From Planctomicrobium piriforme (GTDB lineage: Bacteria > Planctomycetota > Planctomycetia > Planctomycetales > Planctomycetaceae): a stretch of 64,000 bases of DNA. A program made the position numbers and the translations under genes. The notes under the pieces were generated by a model. That model did no database searches. It worked only from the letters and a program-made list of their open reading frames with translations, and was not told the origin of the DNA. Shown piece by piece: positions 26,417 to 35,225 of the stretch (positions within the stretch are counted from its first letter, which is position 1; every line of letters starts with the position of its first letter). The DNA lies in assembly GCF_900113665.1 (NCBI RefSeq), contig NZ_FOQD01000005.1, positions 1-64,000 of the forward strand, given 5' to 3'.

Positions 26417-27235
26417 CTAGCCGGGTGTGCGTGCGTCATCTGATGGCTCATCAATGGCTATTTCAAGATGATCGACAAACTCAGGGGTGAAGCCTGCCTG
26501 CAGGCGGGCTTCTCTTTGAAAGACATCGCCGCGGGCTTTCGTGGGGCGCAGCGGCCAGTGGAGATGGCGGTCGAAGGCCTCCCAGTCTGAAAGGCCTTCC
26601 GGCTTCAGCTTGCGGAGCCATTCCAGTCCGAACCGCACATGCTCGATCTCATCGCGGTGAATCACTCGCATGAGGGCGGCACTGCGCTCGTCACCTGCGG
26701 CTGAAAAGGCGTCGGCGAGTTCGAGCGAGTGGTCGAGATTCGCTCCTTCGAACACCAAGGGCAGGCCGGCCACATAGTCGAGGACACTGGTGAAGGACAT
26801 TGCCTTCTTCCAGATGTAGCAGTTGACCGGAAGAGAACCAAAAACCAGGCCGAGTTTGGCGGCCCGTTCGATGTGCATTCGGGTATGGCGCTGCTCATCG
26901 GCCATGACGGCGACCATGCCGCGACGAAACTCGTACGGAGCATGCGGAAATGCGAGAAGCGTCCAGGCCATGACTTCGAGCGCCTGCAGCTCGTGATTGG
27001 CCATGATGTGATGCGCGATCGCGCGTTTCTCTGGAGATTGCAGAGCCCCTGGCGAGGGCATGCCCGGCGCGGTGCGACGGGGAGCGAACTGCAGTTGCGG
27101 CGTGCGAGTCGGCTCGGTCACGCGCAATTCGGGACCGGGCTGCTCGTCCGTCCAGACTTCCGCTGACCGGGAGAGGAGCTTGGTCTCGATGTCGGGCGAG
27201 AGCAGCACCTGTTCGGCAAACGCCCTGATCTCCAT
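26417..27235 (-). CDS. DUF455 ferritin-like protein
   Basis: A 272-residue protein of the DUF455 family, which has a ferritin-like di-iron four-helix fold. The helices carry spaced Glu/His metal ligands: HHIMANHELQALEVMAWTLLAF, MVAVMADEQRHTRMHIE and IHRDEIEHVRFGLEWLRKL. This spacing (ExxxH / EQxH / ExxH) fits a di-iron site. The function of DUF455 is not established; related ferritin-like proteins hydroxylate tRNA or store iron. The HTH gene starts 11 bases downstream, which suggests joint transcription. Confidence 0.85.
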   Translation of the reverse strand: MEIRAFAEQVLLSPDIETKLLSRSAEVWTDEQPGPELRVTEPTRTPQLQFAPRRTAPGMPSPGALQSPEKRAIAHHIMANHELQALEVMAWTLLAFPHAPYEFRRGMVAVMADEQRHTRMHIERAAKLGLVFGSLPVNCYIWKKAMSFTSVLDYVAGLPLVFEGANLDHSLELADAFSAAGDERSAALMRVIHRDEIEHVRFGLEWLRKLKPEGLSDWEAFDRHLHWPLRPTKARGDVFQREARLQAGFTPEFVDHLEIAIDEPSDDARTPG

Positions 27236-27292
27236 CGACTCATATCCGGAAGCCGCCTGTGAAGGGCTGCATTCGAGACGGCCTCTGAATTA

Positions 27293-27325
27293 CAGCCGCC
27301 CGGACGAATTGTCGTCGGGCGGCTG
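27293..27325 (-). terminator. Terminator-like hairpin after the BBP7 gene
   Basis: CAGCCGCCCG, GACGA, a short loop, and complementary CGGGCGGCTG form a strong stem 30-60 bases downstream of the BBP7 stop codon (27358, minus strand). The bases after it on that strand are not a pure T-tract, so it may act as a transcript 3' end by another mechanism or be only partly effective. Confidence 0.5.
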
Positions 27326-27357
27326 GATTGTAACAGCCGGCGGGCCAACCGCGGGCG

Positions 27358-28623
27358 TCAGCGGAAGGTGTATTCGCCGCCGATGGCAAAGCCGTAAGCC
27401 ATGAATTCGTCCAGCTTCGACTGCAGCCCGATGGCCGACGGCGAGTTCACCGACGCAGGTGCGTTGTAGTAGATGTTGTCGAAGGTGCGTGCAAAGCCGG
27501 TTCCGAGCATGAACTCGTATGACGCAAAGATGCTCAGCCGGTCGGACATGTGGTACTTGGCCGTCAGCGCCAGATCCAGAATGGGGGCGAAGCGGGTGCG
27601 GTTGTTGTGCACGGTCCGCGGCGCTTCGGTCGTCTGGTTGGGATCGGCTGAGGTCGTGGGGTTGTAGATTTCCTGCGTATGCAGCCATTCGTGGACGTTG
27701 TTGATCCCCGCGATGAATTTCGTTTCGGCGCCGAAGTCGAATCGCCACACCGAAGTTTCCGCCCGAAGTCCGATCTGGGGACCGAAGATGTTATTGCGGG
27801 CCATCGACTCGATCATGTGGTTCAGGGTCACAGTGGCAGACTGGATATCCTGCCCCTGGATCAGCAACTGGTCTTTGAGCTGCATGTAGCGGAACCCGAC
27901 GATCGGCGAGACTTCGACGTCGACGTTGGGAGTGAACGGTTTGAAGATCCAGTTCGCTTCCGAGCCGAAGAAGGTCGTTTTCTGCTGGGCGAAGTAACCC
28001 TGGTCGTAGAGGATCATCGTGGTGTCGGACAACACGCCGTTGTTGAACAGCGTCGTTGCGCCGATCGTGGTCACGCCGGTAATGGGGTTCGTGTTCGGCG
28101 CCATGGAGAGCTTGTTATTCGCCTGCTGGAAATAGAATGCTTCTGCTTCCAGCGTCCCGACGTTTGTCGGAAAGCCGATGACGCCGCGCAGTCCGTTGAC
28201 CTCGTCGTACGGATCGCCGAGGCGCGGGACGACGGCGGTGGTCTGCGGCTGAAAACCGGTGACAGGATCGACAGCCGCCAGGGTCGTGGCCCCTGACAGA
28301 GTCGGAGCCCCGAGCAGCACGTTATTGGCGCCGGAGATGTTCCAATGAACATAGTCGAGCCGGACGTAGGATTCGGCGAATGCTTCTTTCCAGGTGAGGT
28401 CGCAACGGGAATCGTCATCGTAGAAGACGTGACGATCCGGCAGCAGTTGTTCGTACATGGACGAACCTGGAGGGGCGCCGGGCGGGCCGGGGACGCCGGG
28501 AGGGCACGGCTGGTAATAGCCTGCCGGCGGCGCGGTCGGGGCGCCCCACGAATCCTGACCACGGGCCTGCCCTGAAAGCAGGGCGCCCAGCGTCAGGAAG
28601 ATGCCGGTTGTCCGAAGGTTCAT
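27358..28623 (-). CDS. BBP7-type outer-membrane beta-barrel protein
   Basis: A 421-residue protein. I start it at the ATG at 28623, which begins a signal peptide (MNLRTTGIFLTLGALLSGQA); the frame is open to 29088 but the upstream part lacks features. A Pro-rich segment (APTAPPAGYYQPCPPGVPGPPGAPP) follows, then DLTWKEAFAESYVRLDYVHW and a series of alternating beta strands (FGSEANWIFKPFTPNVDVEVSPIVGFRYMQL, VWRFDFGAETKFIAGINNVH, AKYHMSDRLSIFASYEFM, AYGFAIGGEYTFR, the C-terminal aromatic residue being typical of barrels). This agrees with the planctomycete BBP7 family. Transport or structural role is unknown. Confidence 0.85.
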   Translation of the reverse strand: MNLRTTGIFLTLGALLSGQARGQDSWGAPTAPPAGYYQPCPPGVPGPPGAPPGSSMYEQLLPDRHVFYDDDSRCDLTWKEAFAESYVRLDYVHWNISGANNVLLGAPTLSGATTLAAVDPVTGFQPQTTAVVPRLGDPYDEVNGLRGVIGFPTNVGTLEAEAFYFQQANNKLSMAPNTNPITGVTTIGATTLFNNGVLSDTTMILYDQGYFAQQKTTFFGSEANWIFKPFTPNVDVEVSPIVGFRYMQLKDQLLIQGQDIQSATVTLNHMIESMARNNIFGPQIGLRAETSVWRFDFGAETKFIAGINNVHEWLHTQEIYNPTTSADPNQTTEAPRTVHNNRTRFAPILDLALTAKYHMSDRLSIFASYEFMLGTGFARTFDNIYYNAPASVNSPSAIGLQSKLDEFMAYGFAIGGEYTFR

Positions 28624-28948
28624 TGTGCCAATCCTGGTCGAGCTGAAATTCCAGGCTCCACGCGCTCTCCAGGCGACAGCGCGTGGTTGCTCCATCGTCT
28701 TTATCGGACGTGACGATCCGACAACTTGGGAAAAGTTTTCCGGTTCTATCGGTTTGAACGCCTGTGACGGTCGTAGCGGACTACGCATTCCCCCCATTCT
28801 CCAAACGAAAGGAGTATGCGGAGTGCATTCACCTGACCGAAGAGACGGCAACAAATGAGCTTGCGTCGCATGCCGCGGGGGGCGCGATTCGCAGAAGACA
28901 GACCCAGGGCGTGCCAGGAATGCAGGGAAATCAGCCGCCTCGCCCCGC
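28624..28948. other. Intergenic region upstream of BBP7
   Basis: About 325 bases between the BBP7 gene and the GT4 gene, both on the minus strand. It should hold the BBP7 promoter. No hairpin, repeat or short gene is evident. Confidence 0.5.
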
Positions 28949-30067
28949 TTAACGAGCAGCGGGAAGCGTCGTGGTGATCGCCGGGGCGGACACCTGACGG
29001 TACAGATGGGCAGTCGCCCCGACCATGCGATCGATGTGGAAATGATCGATAATCCGCTGCCGGCCGGCGGCGCCGAGGGCGCGGGCACGGTCGGGGTTAT
29101 CGAGAAGGAATCGCATCCGCTCTGCGAGAGCGACTTCGTCTTTCGGCGGGACGAGCAATCCAGTCACTCCGTCGACGACGACGCTGAAGACTCCCCCGGA
29201 ATCGCTCGCAATCACCGGGAGTCCGCGCGCCATGGCGTCGAGGATCGTCGACCCCAGCCCTTGCTTGAGCGCAGGCAATACAAAGATATCCATGGCCCTG
29301 AGAGCCGGCGTGAAATCGAGCAGGTTGGGGAGGATGGTGACGGCATGGGAGATCTGCAGATCCATCGCCAGCCGTCGCAAAGAGCGCTCTTCCGGGCCGG
29401 AACCGGCGATCACGAACATCGCGTCCGGCCGAGCCTTTAAAACCCGCACGGCAGACCTGAGAAAGTGAGTCAGCCCTTTCCCGGACTCCAGCGGGCCCGC
29501 GGTGCCGATGACGGGAGCCCGGCCAGAGGTCAGTAATGAAGAGAGTTCCGTAACGGGCGGGGGCAAAACCCCGCTCGGGATCACGGTCACCATTTCTTCG
29601 GGAAGCCGGGTGCGTTCGATCAGCTCGGTTCGGACCGAGTCGCTGACGGCGATCACCCGTTGGCACCACTGGCGGTCGATGACGAAGCGTTCACGCTCGC
29701 GCAGGTAATCGTGCATGGTCACGACGTAGGGCACGCTCAACCGCCGCGCAAGCCATGCGCCGACCGGATGCAGGCTGCGGTGCTGAATATCGATGATTTC
29801 AGGCGGATGTGCCTTGAAGTCTGTTGCGAGGAACTGCCTGGCCAGGGGGCCGAGGACGGGCCAGTTCAGATAGCGTGAAGTTCGCAGATCGGCTTTTTTG
29901 AGTCGCTTTTTCAGGCCGCGAATTGGTTCTGTCGTCAACACTCGCAGCGCGATTCGCTGAGCCGGGAGCCGTTCCGCCAGGGCCAGGGCGCGAGCCGAAC
30001 TGCCGCGAAGCTGGGATGTTCCCAGCATCAGCAACACGTCCAGTCGATCTCCGGGCTCGTGCTGCAT
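28949..30067 (-). CDS. Family 4 glycosyltransferase
   Basis: A 372-residue GT-B fold glycosyltransferase. The N-terminal acceptor domain contains LMLGTSQLRGSSARALALAERL and VTMHDYLRERERFVI. The GT4 domain shows VIGTAGPLESGKGLTHFLRSA, MFVIAGSGPEERSLRRLA and the signature GLGSTILDAMARGLPVIASDSGGV in which the donor nucleotide-sugar is bound. The frame opens with a TTG at 30088; I choose the ATG at 30067 as the simpler start. No membrane segment; it works at the inner membrane or in the cytoplasm, on an unknown glycan. It is the last gene in a minus-strand run that starts with floA. Confidence 0.85.
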   Translation of the reverse strand: MQHEPGDRLDVLLMLGTSQLRGSSARALALAERLPAQRIALRVLTTEPIRGLKKRLKKADLRTSRYLNWPVLGPLARQFLATDFKAHPPEIIDIQHRSLHPVGAWLARRLSVPYVVTMHDYLRERERFVIDRQWCQRVIAVSDSVRTELIERTRLPEEMVTVIPSGVLPPPVTELSSLLTSGRAPVIGTAGPLESGKGLTHFLRSAVRVLKARPDAMFVIAGSGPEERSLRRLAMDLQISHAVTILPNLLDFTPALRAMDIFVLPALKQGLGSTILDAMARGLPVIASDSGGVFSVVVDGVTGLLVPPKDEVALAERMRFLLDNPDRARALGAAGRQRIIDHFHIDRMVGATAHLYRQVSAPAITTTLPAAR

Positions 30068-30222
30068 GGGGGCGCTGTTCGTCCTCAAAATGGAATCAGG
30101 AATTCGTCAGCACAGACGGCGGCGGAAGCGCGAATGGCTGCTGTGCGATGGCCGAATGGTATTCGACGGAGCCGCCCCTCGCACCTGCTCGCTTGAGGTC
30201 TGTCCGGAATTCGCAGTTGTGG

Positions 30223-31026
30223 TCAGGACCGGGACCGGCGAAGAGCCAGGGGTTTGGCGAGCACTTCGCTGACGATCATGGCATCCCGGACCTGACGTCG
30301 GGAGCGCATCAATTGAATCAACCGGCTGGCAGCGGTCTCCTTATGCAGCAAGGTGGAGTCCATCGCCTGCTGTCCGGCCGATGTGGAAAGCCCCGCCTGA
30401 AAGGTGCCGAGGTGGGATGTCACCGCATTGTCGACTTGAGATGACAGATCCTTTTGCACCGCGTCAGAGATTCGGCCCGTTGCCAGGCGACCGAGATCCC
30501 GCGAGACCGACGCCTGATCGATCGTGGTCTGCATGTGCCGGCTGGAGATGCTTTCCGATGGTCGTGCAGTTCCAGACTGGCGGGCCGGAGGCGTTTGCGG
30601 TTGAGGCTGTTGCCGTTTCGCGGCTGTACGAGACTGCGGCTCGGGCGCCCGCTTGCCGATCTGATTGTCCCAGATTTCCTTTTGGGAACGCCGCTTCTGG
30701 GCAGGCGGGGCCGGGCGGCGCTGCTGGCGGTCGGGCCGGTTTTGAGGCAGTTCGACGACCTCGATGTCGCCTCTGGGGCGCTGCGGCTCGTTCGACTTTT
30801 CGGCGAGTTCCCGAGCCTGCTGCAGGAACTTGTCAATTTCGCTTTGCACCACATCGCGGCGCTGGTTCTGACCGGGAATGGGCGGTCGACGCTGCTTGGG
30901 GACGCCGGCTTTCTGCTGGCCCAGAAAATTGATCAGCCAACTGAAAAAGGCGACCACGAAGAAAATCATGAACCCCATGCCGTCCCAGGCAGCCAGCAAA
31001 CCGGGAAGTTGGGCAAGGGTGTGCAT
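30223..31026 (-). CDS. Unrecognised membrane-anchored coiled-coil protein next to FloA
   Basis: A 267-residue protein that I cannot place. A single membrane helix lies at about residues 17-35 (MGFMIFFVVAFFSWLINFLG). After it, the rest is hydrophilic: a Pro/Arg/Gln-rich stretch (PKQRRPPIPGQNQRRD, DRQQRRPAPPAQKRRS), then helical segments (VQSEIDKFLQQARELAEKS) and a C-terminal region (STLLHKETAASRLIQLMRSRRQVRDAMIVSEVLAKPLAL). It starts 53 bases after the floA stop on the same strand, so they are very probably cotranscribed. This would suggest a partner of the flotillin membrane scaffold, an inference from context only. Confidence 0.7.
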   Translation of the reverse strand: MHTLAQLPGLLAAWDGMGFMIFFVVAFFSWLINFLGQQKAGVPKQRRPPIPGQNQRRDVVQSEIDKFLQQARELAEKSNEPQRPRGDIEVVELPQNRPDRQQRRPAPPAQKRRSQKEIWDNQIGKRAPEPQSRTAAKRQQPQPQTPPARQSGTARPSESISSRHMQTTIDQASVSRDLGRLATGRISDAVQKDLSSQVDNAVTSHLGTFQAGLSTSAGQQAMDSTLLHKETAASRLIQLMRSRRQVRDAMIVSEVLAKPLALRRSRS

Positions 31027-31079
31027 GTTTCACTCGTGGTCAGGAAGCAACGGCCGAGATGCTGGGTTCGACCCGTGAA

Positions 31080-32111
31080 TCAGCGTTTGGCGTTCGGAGC
31101 GACTTCATCTCCCACGCCGGCAATCGCCGTTCGCATGGAGGTGTCGGCCTGGACGTTCTTCAGTTCATAATAGTCGAGCAGACCGAGTTTGTTTTCGCGG
31201 AATGCCTTGGCGATGGACATTGGAACCTCTGCTTCGGCCAAAACCACCGCTGCCCGGTTTTCCGTCGTTCGGGCGACCATTTCCTGTTCGCGGGCGGCTG
31301 CAAACGCTCTTCGCTGCTCCGCACGAGCCTGAGCGACCCGCATGTCCGCTTCCGCCTGATCGGCCTGGAGTCGGGCGCCGATGTTGTCGCCGACGTCGAT
31401 ATCGGCAATGTCGATCGACACGATCTCGAATGCGGTCTGCGCTTCGAGCCCCTGGTTCAGCACCGTCTGGGAAATCCGGTCTGGGTTTTCGAGTACGGTT
31501 TTATAAGAGGGGGTCGAGCCAATCGCCTGCACGATCCCCTGGCCGACGCGGGCAATGACGGTTTCTTCGGTCGCTCCGCCGATCAACTGTTTGATATTGG
31601 TGCGGACGGTCACCCGGGCTCGGGCCTTGAGCTGAATGCCGTCGGCGGCGACTGCATCGAGCGTGCCGGCCGATTTGCGGGGATCGGGGCAATCGATCAC
31701 TTTGGGGTAAACGCTGGTCCGCACGGCGTCGAGAACATCGCGTCCAGCGAGGTCAATCGCCTGGGCGACTTGCCAGTCCATGTCGATCCCGGCGCGGTGG
31801 GCGGCGACCAAAGCGCGAATCACGTTGGGGACGTTGCCGCCTGCCAGGTAGTGTGCTTCCAGGGCCCGGGTGCTGATGTTGTAGTTGTCGGTCAAGCCCG
31901 ACTGCACGGCCATGATCTTACTGCGGACGATGGTGGTGGGGTTCACCTTGCGGATGGACATCATCACCAGATTGACAAACGAAATCCCCGCCCGGGTCAT
32001 CTTGCACTGGATCCAGAGTCCGAAATAGCGGGCGAAAATCGCCATGAAGATCAGCAGGGCAATCGCCCCGACGCCCAGCAGTCCGATGTAGAAGATGTTG
32101 CTGTTTGGCAT
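31080..32111 (-). CDS. floA: Flotillin-like protein FloA
   Basis: A 343-residue SPFH-related protein of the UPF0365/FloA family. I start at the ATG at 32111, preceded by an AAGAG motif; an upstream ATG at 32132 is in frame. The N-terminus is a membrane hairpin (YIGLLGVGAIALLIFMAIFARYFGLWIQCKM) anchored from the inside. The SPFH-like region (GISFVNLVMMSIRKVNPTTIVRSKIM, DLAGRDVLDAVRTSVYPKVIDCP, IVQAIGSTPSYKTVLENPDRISQ) and the C-terminal Glu/Ala-rich coiled coil (LQADQAEADMRVAQARAEQRRAFAAAREQEM) are both present. FloA organises membrane microdomains. The usual NfeD partner is not adjacent; an unknown protein follows instead. Confidence 0.9.
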   Translation of the reverse strand: MPNSNIFYIGLLGVGAIALLIFMAIFARYFGLWIQCKMTRAGISFVNLVMMSIRKVNPTTIVRSKIMAVQSGLTDNYNISTRALEAHYLAGGNVPNVIRALVAAHRAGIDMDWQVAQAIDLAGRDVLDAVRTSVYPKVIDCPDPRKSAGTLDAVAADGIQLKARARVTVRTNIKQLIGGATEETVIARVGQGIVQAIGSTPSYKTVLENPDRISQTVLNQGLEAQTAFEIVSIDIADIDVGDNIGARLQADQAEADMRVAQARAEQRRAFAAAREQEMVARTTENRAAVVLAEAEVPMSIAKAFRENKLGLLDYYELKNVQADTSMRTAIAGVGDEVAPNAKR

Positions 32112-32445
32112 ATCCGCTCTTATCGCTCCCATGACCCGAATCGCGGCCTTGAGTGTGCCGGCGCTGCGGGTCCGAAGACTGGCAGAAACTCCGTCGCATT
32201 CCCCTCAAGACATGACGCCATGTGTACTTGCGTGCACTTCGCAAGTCAAGGGAGAGGTCGAAATCGGGTGCCGATCACATCGCCCCAAAGAGCTGATTCG
32301 AGGCGACCACCCGCGGCATTGGTGCGGGCGGGGGGAAATCGTCTCGATCCAATGCGGCGCTTGTGTTATTTTTCCGCCGCTGGGCGGTTCGCAGGGCTTT
32401 GCGGAGCGCCGTTTCGACTTCAGATTTCCGGCAAGGATGCCTGTC
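32112..32445. other. Divergent intergenic region between floA and a secreted protein
   Basis: About 330 bases with no supported gene. The frame of the downstream protein is open from 32095, but residues before 32446 show no signal or domain. It should contain divergent promoters. No strong repeat was seen. Confidence 0.5.
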
Positions 32446-33339
32446 ATGACGCTCCGCTCCTGTCTCGTTCTCGGCAGTCTTTTGGCCTGCGGTTGGACTG
32501 CGGTCGGTCGTGCGGATGACGCTCAACCCGTCACGCTGCGGTATCATTTTCAGCCAGGACAGATTGTCCGCTATGACGTCACGATGAATGACGACTACCG
32601 GATTCAAATCGGCGCGGCGGTCGATAGCCCTTATTCCCACAATCACTCTTCGAAGCACTACGAAGTGAAGTCGGTCGCCCCCGACGGCTCGGCGGTGCTG
32701 GTGCTGACGATCGATGCGATTCAATTGGAGATTTTCCAAAACGGCGGCAAGATCAAGTACGACAGCCGGAATAAAGAAACTGCGAAAAACGAACCGGTCT
32801 TTCTGGCCCTCGAAGACCTGGTTGGCAAACCGCATCTGCAACTGATCATCTCACCCCGGGGGGCAGTTTCAAACTATCAGCCGCTGGTCGCGAAGGACCA
32901 AGTTCCCAGCGACCCCGCGACGGCTGCGTTCGACGTGCTGGTCGCGCTGCCGGAACAACCGGTCAAGGTCGGCGAAACGTGGAAGGAAGCTTTCGAAGCT
33001 GCCGTCAATCTCACCGGGAGTGAGGTCAAAAAACAGGTGAAGATGCAGCGGCACTACACTCTTACATCTCATGAAAACGGTCTGGCTACGATTGAGATTA
33101 AGACGAAAATCCTCACCTTGCTCGAAGACGCCGACGAAGAGATGCAGCTACTGCGACGAACCCCCTGCGGCACTGTCGTGATCGACACCCAGCGAGGACT
33201 TCTGGTGAGCAAGACGTTGACTCAGAACAATGAGGTCACGGGGTTCCAGAACGGGGCATCGGTGATCACGTTCAAGCAATTGCAAGAGGAAAAACTGTTG
33301 ACCGAACAGGCCGGCGTCGAGGCTGCCCCGGCGAGGTAG
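32446..33339 (+). CDS. Secreted hypothetical protein (DUF6263-like)
   Basis: A 297-residue exported protein. Start at the ATG at 32446 is preferred over the ATG at 32437, because AAGGA (32433-32437) gives a suitable spacing and a signal peptide follows (MTLRSCLVLGSLLACGWTAVGRADD). Typical phrases are VTLRYHFQPGQIVRYDVTMND, SSKHYEVKSVAPDGSAVLVLTIDAIQ, LPEQPVKVGETWKEAFEA and TQRGLLVSKTLTQNNEVTG. The pattern matches a group of planctomycete secreted proteins often annotated as DUF6263, of unknown function. It is beta-rich and has no catalytic motif. It is divergent from floA. Confidence 0.7.
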   Translation: MTLRSCLVLGSLLACGWTAVGRADDAQPVTLRYHFQPGQIVRYDVTMNDDYRIQIGAAVDSPYSHNHSSKHYEVKSVAPDGSAVLVLTIDAIQLEIFQNGGKIKYDSRNKETAKNEPVFLALEDLVGKPHLQLIISPRGAVSNYQPLVAKDQVPSDPATAAFDVLVALPEQPVKVGETWKEAFEAAVNLTGSEVKKQVKMQRHYTLTSHENGLATIEIKTKILTLLEDADEEMQLLRRTPCGTVVIDTQRGLLVSKTLTQNNEVTGFQNGASVITFKQLQEEKLLTEQAGVEAAPAR

Positions 33340-33363
33340 TCCCACTCTCAATGGAGAGGGACT
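33338..33363 (+). terminator. Hairpin just after the stop codon
   Basis: AGTCCC-A-CTCTC, a short AATG loop, and GAGAG-GGACT form a stem that begins within the stop codon of the secreted protein gene. There is no long T-tract, so it is a probable but weak terminator. Confidence 0.5.
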
Positions 33364-33462
33364 GGACTGATCCTCCAAAGTAAGGCGGACTCTGGACGGC
33401 GATCCTTCATGCATTCTCACGACGCCGCACTTTCATGTGCTGCGAGGAGAGATCAGTCGATC

Positions 33463-34506
33463 TCACTTGGCGCTCAGTTCATGCACCATCTTGACCAGGG
33501 CCTTGACATGGTCGGGGTGCATGTCGGGGTGGACGCCGTGGCCGAGGTTGAAGATGTGGCCGGGTTGGCCGCCTGCGGCGTCGAGGACGTCCTGGACCCT
33601 TTGCTGTAATACCGGCAACTCGCAGTAGAGCGAGACTGGGTCGAGGTTCCCCTGCAACGCCCGATGGGGACCGACCACCTGTCGCGCGGTTTTCAGATCG
33701 ACCCGCCAGTCGATTCCGACCACTTGTCCGCCGGCAGCCGCCTGATCGACGAGCAACGCGGGATTGCCGGTCAGAAAGTTGATGACTGGAACGTCTTTGG
33801 GCAAGGATTCAATGAGCCGTTTCGTGTACGGCTGGACGTAGCGCCGGTAATCGGCCGGTCCCAGGCAGCCGACCCAACTGTCGAACACCTGCACCGCCTG
33901 ACATCCGGCCTCGACCTGAGCATTCAGATACCGGCCGAGGGTGTCGACGAGCTTGTTCATCAGCACGGCCCAGGCGGCCTCGTCGCCGTACATCAGCGTT
34001 TTGGTGCGGACGTAGTTCTTCGATCCGCCCCCTTCGATGGCATAGGACGCGAGCGTAAACGGCGCGCCGGCGAATCCCAGCAGCGGAATGTCCTCCGGCA
34101 AGGCGCTGCGAATGAGTTTCACCGCTGCGAAGACGTAGTCGACGGCATTCAAGTCATCGACTGGCCGCACGCGGTCGACTTCTTTCGCCGTCAGCAACGG
34201 GTTGTGAATGACCGGGCCTTCTCCCTTCTGATACTCCAGGTCGAAGCCCATCGGTTCGAGGATCGGCAGCAGATCGGCGAAGAGAATCGCGGCATCCACC
34301 CCCAGAACTTCACGGGCGGTGAGGGTGACTTCCGCGGCGAGTTCAGGGCGTTTGCAGAGTTCGATGAACGAGACTTGGCTGCGAACGGCCATGTATTCCG
34401 GCAGGTAGCGGCCTGCCTGACGCATGATCCAGACCGGCGTGCAGTCGGTCGGCTCGCAACGGGCTGCCTTCATGAAACGGGAATTCTGCAACGGAGAGGG
34501 CAGCAT
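33463..34506 (-). CDS. hemE: Uroporphyrinogen decarboxylase HemE
   Basis: A 347-residue enzyme that converts uroporphyrinogen III to coproporphyrinogen III in heme biosynthesis, in the cytoplasm. Both family signatures are present: PVWIMRQAGRYLPEY (about residues 25-40) and GFAGAPFTLASYAIEGGG (about 142-160). The conserved TREVLGVDAAILFADLLPIL is also seen. The frame opens with a TTG at 34530; the ATG at 34506 gives a normal length for HemE. It is a lone gene; the region upstream carries two short heptamer tandem arrays. Confidence 0.95.
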   Translation of the reverse strand: MLPSPLQNSRFMKAARCEPTDCTPVWIMRQAGRYLPEYMAVRSQVSFIELCKRPELAAEVTLTAREVLGVDAAILFADLLPILEPMGFDLEYQKGEGPVIHNPLLTAKEVDRVRPVDDLNAVDYVFAAVKLIRSALPEDIPLLGFAGAPFTLASYAIEGGGSKNYVRTKTLMYGDEAAWAVLMNKLVDTLGRYLNAQVEAGCQAVQVFDSWVGCLGPADYRRYVQPYTKRLIESLPKDVPVINFLTGNPALLVDQAAAGGQVVGIDWRVDLKTARQVVGPHRALQGNLDPVSLYCELPVLQQRVQDVLDAAGGQPGHIFNLGHGVHPDMHPDHVKALVKMVHELSAK

Positions 34507-34605
34507 CGAAACGCCTGTCAATTTGCGCAAGACGGAAAACAGATCGGATCGACACTATATCGCTGCCGGGGGCAGGGACCAACCGGAAGGGGGGAAGAGT
34601 CGAGT

Positions 34606-34685
34606 GTCCAGTGTCCAGTGGCGAGATCCAGAAGAAAAGTTGAGTGTTGAGGGCTGAGTGTTGAGTGTTGAGTGTTGAGTGTGAA
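34606..34685. repeat. Two heptamer tandem arrays upstream of hemE
   Basis: At about 34605-34622 the heptamer GTGTCCA repeats in AGTGTCCAGTGTCCAGTGG; at about 34639-34685 the heptamer GTTGAGT repeats five or so times with one interruption (GGGCTGAGT). Both are in the spacer between the divergent hemE and zinc-ribbon genes. The 7-bp period points to replication slippage. Confidence 0.7.
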
Positions 34686-34795
34686 GAGAAGCGGGAAGGG
34701 GCCAGTGAACCCGGATCATCTCGCTGGGGGGTCGCTGAATGGGGCGGGGGTGCCTACAATCGGGGGAACGAGTTTTTTCGGTCACAGGAAAATCC

Positions 34796-35200
34796 ATGCG
34801 CGGTCCCACGGTTCGCATTAAATACGACGTTCGACGCCTGTGGCGCTGCCCGGCGTGCGGCAAGGAACGAAAGGTTCCGGCCACGGAAACGTCGGTCCGC
34901 TGCAATTGTTCGTCTGCGCCGCCGTTGATGAAGCTGATCGAGCTGCAGCGGTATGCACGGGCGGCTGCCCCTCCGCTGGACCTGGTGGTGCGGGAAGAAG
35001 ATTTGCTTCCGGACAACTTTGGGGCCGAACCAACCGCGGTGCAGCCAGCTTCAGAGACCCAGGTTGTGGTGGTTGAAACTGTGATTGAGACGACAATCCA
35101 GCAAGTCGAAATCATGGAAGTGATGACCGATCCGGCAGCGGAGCAAAATTCTTTGCCGCTCGACCCTGACCAGAATGCAGACGGGCCAAAAGTGTTGTGA
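34796..35200 (+). CDS. Small zinc-ribbon protein
   Basis: A 134-residue protein, starting at the ATG at 34796. It has an N-terminal zinc-ribbon-like knuckle pair: WRCPACGKERKVPATETSVRCNC, in which CPAC and CNC provide four cysteines spaced about 20 residues apart. The rest is helical, then a disordered, acidic and Val-rich C-terminus (TQVVVVETVIETTIQQVEIMEVMTD). I do not recognise the family. It may be a regulator or a nucleic-acid or protein adaptor. It precedes the vWA gene, separated by a dispersed repeat. Confidence 0.7.
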   Translation: MRGPTVRIKYDVRRLWRCPACGKERKVPATETSVRCNCSSAPPLMKLIELQRYARAAAPPLDLVVREEDLLPDNFGAEPTAVQPASETQVVVVETVIETTIQQVEIMEVMTDPAAEQNSLPLDPDQNADGPKVL

Positions 35201-35225
35201 ACGTTTTTCCAGAAGGTGCGCGTCC

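Noticed and set aside
28624..29088. Upstream extension of the BBP7 frame to 29088
   Set aside because: The extension has no family similarity and would place the signal peptide in the middle of the protein; the ATG at 28623 begins it exactly.
33450..33470. GAGATCAGTCGATCTC palindrome near the hemE end as a terminator
   Set aside because: The stem is short and overlaps the end of hemE, and no T-tract follows on the minus strand.
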